NCBI GenBank assembly: GCA_035550975.1
Contig: DASZOC010000001.1
Span: 1-5,117, forward strand
Length of the DNA stretch: 5,117 nucleotides
Origin: DASZOC01 sp035550975
Lineage (GTDB): Bacteria; Actinomycetota; CADDZG01; WHSQ01
Reading direction: 5' to 3'
Position numbers and translations under genes: made by a program. Every line of letters begins with the position of its first letter. The stretch's first letter is position 1. The notes under the pieces were generated by a model. It made no database searches. It was not told the origin of the DNA and saw nothing but the letters and a program-made list of their open reading frames with translations. This document shows positions 1-3,928 of the stretch, piece after piece.

Positions 1-117
1 GCGGGGGGCCGCGCAGTCCATGAGATCCCGGCTCTGGAAACTCCACCTGGGACTTCGGCATGCGGCGCTTCGTACTTGAGCTTCTCTTGCGCCGCGCTAG
101 CGAGTGCTTGCAAGAGT
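1..117. other. Left-edge region, no confident gene
   Basis: Nothing here can be assigned with confidence. On the minus strand a frame is open from an ATG at 61-59 to the left edge, with further possible starts at GTG 46-44. It begins MPKSQVEFPEPGSHGLRGPP and could be the start of a gene divergent from the acyl-CoA synthetase, but 20 codons are too few to identify and no good ribosome binding site precedes it. On the plus strand one frame comes in from the edge and stops at TGA 77-79, so the tail of an upstream gene is an alternative. The stretch 84-116 is rich in small palindromes: the arms CTCTTGC (84-90) and GCAAGAG (110-116), plus CGCTAGCG (95-102) and CTTGCAAG (107-114). They lie just upstream of the proposed promoter and could be operator sites. 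Confidence 0.3.
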
Positions 118-146
118 TTGCAGAACGCGGCCGAAGCGGGCACAAT
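118..146 (+). promoter_or_regulatory. Sigma70-like promoter, leaderless, for the acyl-CoA synthetase
   Basis: A -35-like TTGCAG (118-123) and a -10-like CACAAT (141-146) are separated by exactly 17 bases. The A of the ATG at 153 lies seven bases past the -10 hexamer, where transcription normally begins. The mRNA would therefore start at or next to the start codon with no ribosome binding site, and none is visible before this ATG. Leaderless genes of this form are common in actinobacteria. The hexamers and spacing are seen; promoter function is inferred. Confidence 0.5.
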
Positions 147-152
147 CGCAGC

Positions 153-1637
153 ATGGACCTGTCCCGGCTCCTGCGCAGCGCGGCGTCCGACGCAGGACCC
201 AAGACCGCGCTGGTCGTGGCGTCGGGCGGCGACAAGATCTCCTTCGCGGAGCTCGACCGGGAGGCGGACCGCGTCGCCCGGGGCCTCGCATCCGCGGGGG
301 TCGGGCCCGGTGACCGGGTCGCACTGGGAATGCACAACGTGCCCCACTTCGTCTACGCCTACTTTGGCATCTTGCGCGCGGGAGCGGTGGTCGTGCCGTT
401 GAACGTGATGCTGACCGAGGACGAAGCCGGGCGCATCATGCACGACGCCCAGGCCAAGGCCGCGCTCATCGCTCCTCCGTTCGCGCAGACGGTCGAGGCA
501 GCAGCGTCGGACACCGACACGAAGATCTTCTCGACGTCCGACTGGGATGCCCTCGGCGACCTCGGCGATCCCGCGCCGGATCCCGACGTCGACGAAGACT
601 CGCTCGCGGTCCTCGCCTACACGTCGGGCACGACCGGCGAACCGAAGGGGGCGATGCTGTCGCACGGCAACCTGCTCGCCAACCTGAGCCAACAGATGTC
701 GATCCCGGACATGCACGTGACGGAAGACGACGTGTTGTTCCTGGCGCTGCCGTTGTTCCACATCTTCGGCCTGAACGTGACCCTGGGTCTGCTGGTCATG
801 AACCACGCGAAAGGTTTGCTGGTAGACAAGTTCGAGCCCGTGCCGGCGCTCGAGCTGATCCAGAAATACAAGGTCACGGTGCTGTTCGGCGCGCCCCCCA
901 TGTACACCGCGTGGAGCGCGACACCCGGTGCCGATCAGTACGACCTGTCGTCGGTACGCATGGCAATCTCGGGCGCCGCGCCGCTCCCCGCGGATGTGCT
1001 GCGCGAGTTCCGCGACATCTTCGGGGTCCAGATCTACGAGGGTTACGGCCTGACCGAGACCGCACCGACGTTGTGCTCGAACCGCATGACGGAGAGACCG
1101 AAGCCCGGTTCGGTTGGTAAGCCATTACCGGGCATCGATCTGCGCGTTGTCGACGAATCCGGAACCGACGTCGAGATCGGCGACCCCGGCGAGATCGTCG
1201 TGAAGGGGCCGAACGTGTTCCAGGGTTACTGGAACAAAGACGACGCAACGCGCCAGGTCTTCAGGGACGGGTGGTTTCGCACCGGTGACATCGCGGTCCA
1301 GGACGAGGAGGGCTACCTCTACCTCGTGGATCGCAAGCGCGACCTGATCATCGTGTCTGGTTTCAACGTGTTCCCGTCCGAAGTCGAGAGCGCGCTGCTT
1401 CAGAACCCCGCGGTTGCGGAGGCCGCAGTCATAGGACAGCCCCATCCCTACACCGGAGAAACCGTCAAGGCGTTCGTGGTGCTGGAACCCGGTGTCGAAG
1501 CGACGCCCGAGGAGCTGCTCGACGACGTGCAGACGAGGCTGGCGCGGTTCAAATGCCCGACTTCGCTAGAGATCGTCGACTCGTTGCCGCACCTGCTGAC
1601 CGGCAAGGTCCTCCGCCGCGCGCTGCGCGCCGGCTAA
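153..1637 (+). CDS. AMP-forming acyl-CoA synthetase (fatty-acid--CoA ligase, FadD-like)
   Basis: ANL-superfamily adenylate-forming enzyme, 494 aa. It is expected to activate a carboxylic acid, probably a fatty acid, with ATP to an acyl-adenylate and then transfer it to CoA in the cytoplasm. The core motifs are all present in order: the phosphate-binding loop YTSGTTGEPKG (157-167), PLFHIFGL (200-207), the adenine-site motif YEGYGLTET (295-303), GWFRTGDI with the ribose-binding Asp (373-380), the hinge region DRKRDLIIVSGFNVFPSEVE (393-412), and the C-terminal TGKVLRR (483-489), whose Lys485 is the adenylation lysine. Length is normal for the family. The frame extends upstream to an ATG at 60, but the ATG at 153 is preferred: it sits seven bases after a promoter -10 box, and the extra 31 residues are Arg-rich and outside the usual domain. 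Substrate chain length cannot be read from sequence; a benzoate- or other aryl/acyl-CoA ligase is possible. It stands as a single unit, convergent with the next gene. Confidence 0.93.
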   Translation: MDLSRLLRSAASDAGPKTALVVASGGDKISFAELDREADRVARGLASAGVGPGDRVALGMHNVPHFVYAYFGILRAGAVVVPLNVMLTEDEAGRIMHDAQAKAALIAPPFAQTVEAAASDTDTKIFSTSDWDALGDLGDPAPDPDVDEDSLAVLAYTSGTTGEPKGAMLSHGNLLANLSQQMSIPDMHVTEDDVLFLALPLFHIFGLNVTLGLLVMNHAKGLLVDKFEPVPALELIQKYKVTVLFGAPPMYTAWSATPGADQYDLSSVRMAISGAAPLPADVLREFRDIFGVQIYEGYGLTETAPTLCSNRMTERPKPGSVGKPLPGIDLRVVDESGTDVEIGDPGEIVVKGPNVFQGYWNKDDATRQVFRDGWFRTGDIAVQDEEGYLYLVDRKRDLIIVSGFNVFPSEVESALLQNPAVAEAAVIGQPHPYTGETVKAFVVLEPGVEATPEELLDDVQTRLARFKCPTSLEIVDSLPHLLTGKVLRRALRAG

Positions 1638-1707
1638 CACGATCCGCAACCATCCTTTATGCACATGCCCACGTTGAGCGGCGGTAGCTAGAGAACGAAC
1701 GTTGGCG

Positions 1708-2379
1708 CTACATCGAGCCACCGCACTTCAGCATCCGCAGAGAGTCGGGCCGCAGGATGCGCAGCTTGCGTCCTTCGTAATCGACGATCCCGTTGGCCTT
1801 CATGCGCCGCAACGTCTTGCACGCGCTCTCGCGACACATGCCCGCCAAGCGCCCCAGATCGCGCTGCGACAGCGGGAGCTCCAGCTCGATCGTCGTACCG
1901 TTCGTTCGCCCGAGCATCCGCGACAGATCCAGCAACCGCCCCGCGAGCCGTGCGTCTACCTCACCCGTGGTTCGTTCGAGCGCGGTATCGATCATCCAGC
2001 GCGAGCGCGCCGTGCCGAGCGCAGCCAGAGCGCGCGCGGCCGGCGGCGACGAGAAGACGATGTCGACGAAGGCGGCCGCGTCGAATCCCACGACCTGCGC
2101 GGCAGTAGCAGTGGCCGCGTCGAACGGTTGTGGCTCACCGTCGATCGCCGCAACCTCGCCGACGAACGTTCCCGGCCCCGCCAGCCCGAGGATCGTCTCG
2201 TCGCCATCGATATCACGCACCGACAACGAGACGATGCCCGTGACGATGAGATGGACGCGCTCGGCGGGCGAGCCGGCGAGCTGAAGTAGCTCGCCGCGCG
2301 GGAGGTCACGCCGCACCGCGCGGGCCAGCAGTCGCTCTCGCTGGGTGGGAGATAGCTGTTCGAGGACGGATCGTTGCAC
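1708..2379 (-). CDS. Crp/Fnr-family transcriptional regulator
   Basis: A 223-aa cytoplasmic DNA-binding regulator of normal family length. Residues about 25-105 form the cyclic-nucleotide-binding-like beta-roll, with a conserved Gly-rich segment and VGE at 73-75. A long dimerisation helix follows (about 110-155), then a winged helix-turn-helix (about 168-210) whose recognition helix reads MCRESACKTLRRM (181-193). Arg183, Glu184 and Lys188 align with DNA-contacting positions of E. coli CRP (Arg180, Glu181, Arg185). The Arg-Ser pair that binds cAMP phosphate in CRP is missing (Pro85-Phe86 there), so cAMP is unlikely to be the ligand. There are no N-terminal cysteines for an Fnr-type iron-sulphur cluster. 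Cysteines occur at 182 and 187 in the recognition helix and at 219 near the C-terminus. The start is GTG, set by an excellent Shine-Dalgarno sequence. It diverges from the thioredoxin/CcdA pair, so it may control that pair, itself, or both. Effector and targets are unknown. Confidence 0.9.
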   Translation of the reverse strand: MQRSVLEQLSPTQRERLLARAVRRDLPRGELLQLAGSPAERVHLIVTGIVSLSVRDIDGDETILGLAGPGTFVGEVAAIDGEPQPFDAATATAAQVVGFDAAAFVDIVFSSPPAARALAALGTARSRWMIDTALERTTGEVDARLAGRLLDLSRMLGRTNGTTIELELPLSQRDLGRLAGMCRESACKTLRRMKANGIVDYEGRKLRILRPDSLRMLKCGGSM

Positions 2380-2382
2380 GCG

Positions 2383-2390
2383 TCACCTCC
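2383..2390 (-). promoter_or_regulatory. Strong Shine-Dalgarno site of the Crp/Fnr regulator
   Basis: On the minus strand GGAGGTGA is fully complementary to the 16S rRNA tail. Six bases lie between GGAGG and the GTG at 2379-2377. This fixes the GTG as the start codon and implies efficient translation from a transcript with a real leader, unlike the leaderless synthetase gene. Confidence 0.85.
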
Positions 2391-2408
2391 AGGTCGTAGC
2401 GGTATGCC

Positions 2409-2450
2409 CAGAGGACGCGGAAAGGGGTGGCCGAAGCCACCCCTCCTCTG
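2409..2450 (-). promoter_or_regulatory. Stable UUCG hairpin in the regulator leader
   Basis: Bases 2423-2431 and 2436-2444 form a perfect 9-bp stem (arm AGGGGTGGC). Read on the minus strand, the loop is TTCG closed by C-G, the exceptionally stable cUUCGg RNA tetraloop. A second stem pairs 2409-2414 with 2445-2450 (6 bp), leaving an 8-base bulge at 2415-2422. On the minus strand the inner stem is followed only by TTTCC, a short U-run. The structure lies 33 bases before the regulator's Shine-Dalgarno site and starts at the predicted transcription start. Possible roles are attenuation, mRNA 5'-end stabilisation, or blocking antisense transcription. On the plus strand no U-run follows. Confidence 0.6.
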
Positions 2451-2455
2451 CGACG

Positions 2456-2484
2456 AACATAGCGCGCGGCCCCTCACGCGTCCA
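2456..2484 (-). promoter_or_regulatory. Proposed promoter of the Crp/Fnr regulator
   Basis: Read on the minus strand, TGGACG (2484-2479, four of six matches to TTGACA) is followed after 17 bases by TATGTT (2461-2456, fits TANNNT). Transcription would start near 2449, giving a leader of about 70 bases that begins with the UUCG hairpin. The hexamers are seen; function is inferred. On the opposite strand TACCTT (2485-2490) is a weak -10 candidate for the thioredoxin gene, but I see no matching -35. Confidence 0.45.
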
Positions 2485-2513
2485 TACCTTTCTTGCCACG
2501 CGAAGATGTTTTC

Positions 2514-3059
2514 GTGATCGAGGACCTGTTCTCGGGCCGGAAACGTCTGCCTGCCGGCTACCTCTTGTTGATTCCCGTCGTCGGGTTCCTCGTCGTGCTC
2601 GGCTCCGCGACCTACGACCGCGCGCACGTTCCGGCCCCGGGCGAGCGGATCCCCGATTTCTCGGCGCCGTTGTTGATCGGGGAGGGCGACCTCGGTCGCG
2701 ACGACCTGCGCGGGAAGCCGGCCGTGATCAACTTCTGGGCGTCCTGGTGCGGCCCGTGCGAGGACGAGGCGCCGCTGCTGCAGCAGGCGCACGAGACCTA
2801 TGGGGACCGCATCACGTTCCTCGGCATCGACATCCGCGACGCGCGCTCGGACGCGGAGGAGTTCGTCGAGACCTACGGGCTGACCTACCCCAGCATCCGC
2901 GACGAGACGATGGAGATCTATGCGGACTTCGGTCTCACCGGGCAGCCGGAGACGTTCTTCGTCGACGCCGACGGCATCCTCGTCCGCCACGTGCCGGGAC
3001 CGGTGACCGAGGAGAGCCTGGCTCAGATGCTCGACGTCCTGGTCCGCCGGGATGCCTGA
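2514..3059 (+). CDS. TlpA/ResA/CcmG-type membrane-anchored thioredoxin
   Basis: A 181-aa thiol-disulfide oxidoreductase with its catalytic domain outside the cytoplasmic membrane. A short N-terminus with basic residues (RKR, 9-11) precedes an uncleaved membrane anchor (about 15-31). The thioredoxin fold follows: PGERIPDFSAP (42-52), the active site WASWCGPC (75-82, Cys79 and Cys82), and the cis-proline segment GQPETFFVD (143-151), which resembles CcmG/DsbE (GxPETF) more than ResA. Members of the family reduce disulfides in apocytochrome c or in copper-site proteins. The start is uncertain. The GTG at 2514 is chosen because it gives a compact signal anchor; a TTG at 2493 would add seven residues, and neither has a strong ribosome binding site. 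The 3' end overlaps ccdA by eight bases, so the two genes form an operon. No ccsA/ccsB/resB gene lies in the window, so a cytochrome c role is not proven. Confidence 0.9.
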   Translation: MIEDLFSGRKRLPAGYLLLIPVVGFLVVLGSATYDRAHVPAPGERIPDFSAPLLIGEGDLGRDDLRGKPAVINFWASWCGPCEDEAPLLQQAHETYGDRITFLGIDIRDARSDAEEFVETYGLTYPSIRDETMEIYADFGLTGQPETFFVDADGILVRHVPGPVTEESLAQMLDVLVRRDA

Positions 3060-3783
3060 GGGAGCGGCTCTCTACCCACTCGCGTTCGGAGCCGGCGCGT
3101 TGTCGTTCCTGTCGCCCTGCGTGCTGCCTCTGGTTCCCGGCTACGTCTCGTACATGTCGGGCCTCGGGGGGACGGAGACAGAGGCGCGGTCGCCTCGTCG
3201 CGCCGGGCTGATGGCCCTGTTGTTCGTCGCGGGCTTCACGACCGTCTTCGTACCTCTCGGCGTGACTGCCAGTCTGCTCGGGTCGTTCCTCGACCAGAAC
3301 CGAGTCCTGTTCACGCGTATCGGCGGGGCCTTCATCATCCTGATGGGCCTGGTCTTCCTCGGCGTGATCAAGATCCCTCTCCTGTACCGCGAGGCGCGCT
3401 TCCACCCGACGCCGAATGCCGGCTCGCTCGGCAGCTTCGTGCTCGGGCTCGCGTTCGCGTTCGGCTGGAGCCCGTGCATCGGCCCTATCCTCGGCGCATC
3501 GTTGACGCTGGCGGCCGGCCAGGACCCCAGCCGGGGCGCGCTGTTGCTGCTGTTCTATTCGCTGGGCCTCGGTGTGCCGTTCGTGCTGGCAGGGCTCGGC
3601 ATCGCGCGCCTCACCGGCGTCGTCGCCGCGCTGCGGCGCCACACCCGGGTGCTCATGACCACGAGCGGCGTGCTGCTGATCGTCATGGGCCTGCTGTTCA
3701 TGACCGACTCGTTGTTCCGGATGTCGATCTGGATCCAGCGAGGCTTCGACCGGCTGGGCCTCGACTTCCTAGCCCGGATCTAG
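3052..3783 (+). CDS. ccdA: CcdA, transmembrane thiol-disulfide electron transporter
   Basis: A 243-aa integral membrane protein of the CcdA/DsbD-beta family, of normal length. It passes electrons from cytoplasmic thioredoxin to extracytoplasmic thioredoxin-like proteins, here most likely the TlpA-like protein encoded just upstream. Six hydrophobic segments are visible (about 8-35, 51-79, 87-108, 124-152, 162-189 and 197-220). The two redox cysteines lie in the paired family motifs SFLSPCVLPLVPGY (18-31, Cys23) and GWSPCIGPILG (138-148, Cys142), which mark the pseudo-symmetric halves. The ATG lies inside the last codons of the thioredoxin gene in an ATGCCTGA overlap. No separate ribosome binding site is evident, so translational coupling is likely. 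The usual partners CcsA/CcsB (ResB/ResC) do not follow directly. Confidence 0.95.
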   Translation: MPEGAALYPLAFGAGALSFLSPCVLPLVPGYVSYMSGLGGTETEARSPRRAGLMALLFVAGFTTVFVPLGVTASLLGSFLDQNRVLFTRIGGAFIILMGLVFLGVIKIPLLYREARFHPTPNAGSLGSFVLGLAFAFGWSPCIGPILGASLTLAAGQDPSRGALLLLFYSLGLGVPFVLAGLGIARLTGVVAALRRHTRVLMTTSGVLLIVMGLLFMTDSLFRMSIWIQRGFDRLGLDFLARI

Positions 3784-3802
3784 CGTTGCCTCGGCTGGGG
3801 GC

Positions 3803-3821
3803 CGCCCGACCGTTCCGGGCG
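3803..3821 (+). terminator. Weak terminator-like hairpin after ccdA
   Basis: Twenty bases after the ccdA stop, CGCCCG (3803-3808) pairs with CGGGCG (3816-3821) around a 7-base loop. Two more G-C pairs are possible below a one-base bulge (3800-3801 with 3822-3823). No U-run follows, so it is not a classical intrinsic terminator. It may be a U-less terminator of the kind proposed in high-GC bacteria, or chance GC structure. Confidence 0.3.
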
Positions 3822-3822
3822 C

Positions 3823-3869
3823 CACGATGGACGTAGACCTTCTATGAGCGGGAGTTCACGTCCATTGTG
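3823..3869. repeat. 12-bp inverted repeat CACRATGGACGT, 23-base spacer
   Basis: The left arm CACGATGGACGT (3823-3834) and the reverse complement of 3858-3869 (CACAATGGACGT) match at 11 of 12 positions, and the single difference is a G-U pair in RNA. After one mismatch, three more pairs (3836-3838 with 3854-3856) extend the stem to 15 bp around a 15-base loop. It lies between ccdA and the lysyl oxidase gene. As DNA it could be a paired operator with arm centres 35 bases apart; as RNA it would be a strong hairpin, either a terminator lacking a U-run or a leader element of the downstream gene. Confidence 0.55.
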
Positions 3870-3895
3870 CAGCTCGGCGATCGTCGGCGCCGGAA

Positions 3896-3921
3896 GGGTT
3901 CGGCCGGGAGGCACCGAACCT
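3896..3921 (+). promoter_or_regulatory. Hairpin with Shine-Dalgarno sequence in its loop
   Basis: GGTTCGG (3897-3903) pairs perfectly with CCGAACC (3914-3920), with a further G-U pair at 3896/3921. The 10-base loop contains GGGAGG (3906-3911), the only good Shine-Dalgarno-like sequence before the lysyl oxidase ATG at 3929. Its linear distance to the ATG, 17 bases, is too long for normal use; folding the stem changes the effective geometry. Pairing is seen; a role in translation control is inferred. Confidence 0.4.
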
Positions 3922-3928
3922 CAATGGC

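Noticed and set aside
60..152. Upstream ATG at 60 giving a 525-residue acyl-CoA synthetase
   Set aside because: The added residues fall outside the conserved domain, no ribosome binding site precedes the ATG, and a promoter -10 box at 141-146 lies inside the extension.
1615..1634. GC-only hairpin (GCCG-C-GCGC / GCGCCGGC) directly before the synthetase stop codon as a terminator
   Set aside because: It lies within codons for Arg/Ala-rich C-terminal residues, has a 3-base loop and a bulge, and is followed by no U-run. Structure of this size is expected by chance at such GC content.
1671..1704. Direct repeat ACGTTG (1671-1676, 1699-1704) between the convergent genes
   Set aside because: Six bases is too short to be meaningful. 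The 70-base convergent gap shows no clear terminator or other element.
1992..2990. Minus-strand open frame of 332 codons spanning the divergent promoter region
   Set aside because: It runs antisense through the thioredoxin gene and out of frame into the Crp-like gene, crossing the hairpin and promoter. No coherent domain.
2935..3642. Minus-strand open frame of 235 codons opposite ccdA
   Set aside because: Low-complexity Glu/Arg/Ala/Gln composition typical of the complement of a hydrophobic membrane protein gene; ccdA is unmistakable on the plus strand.
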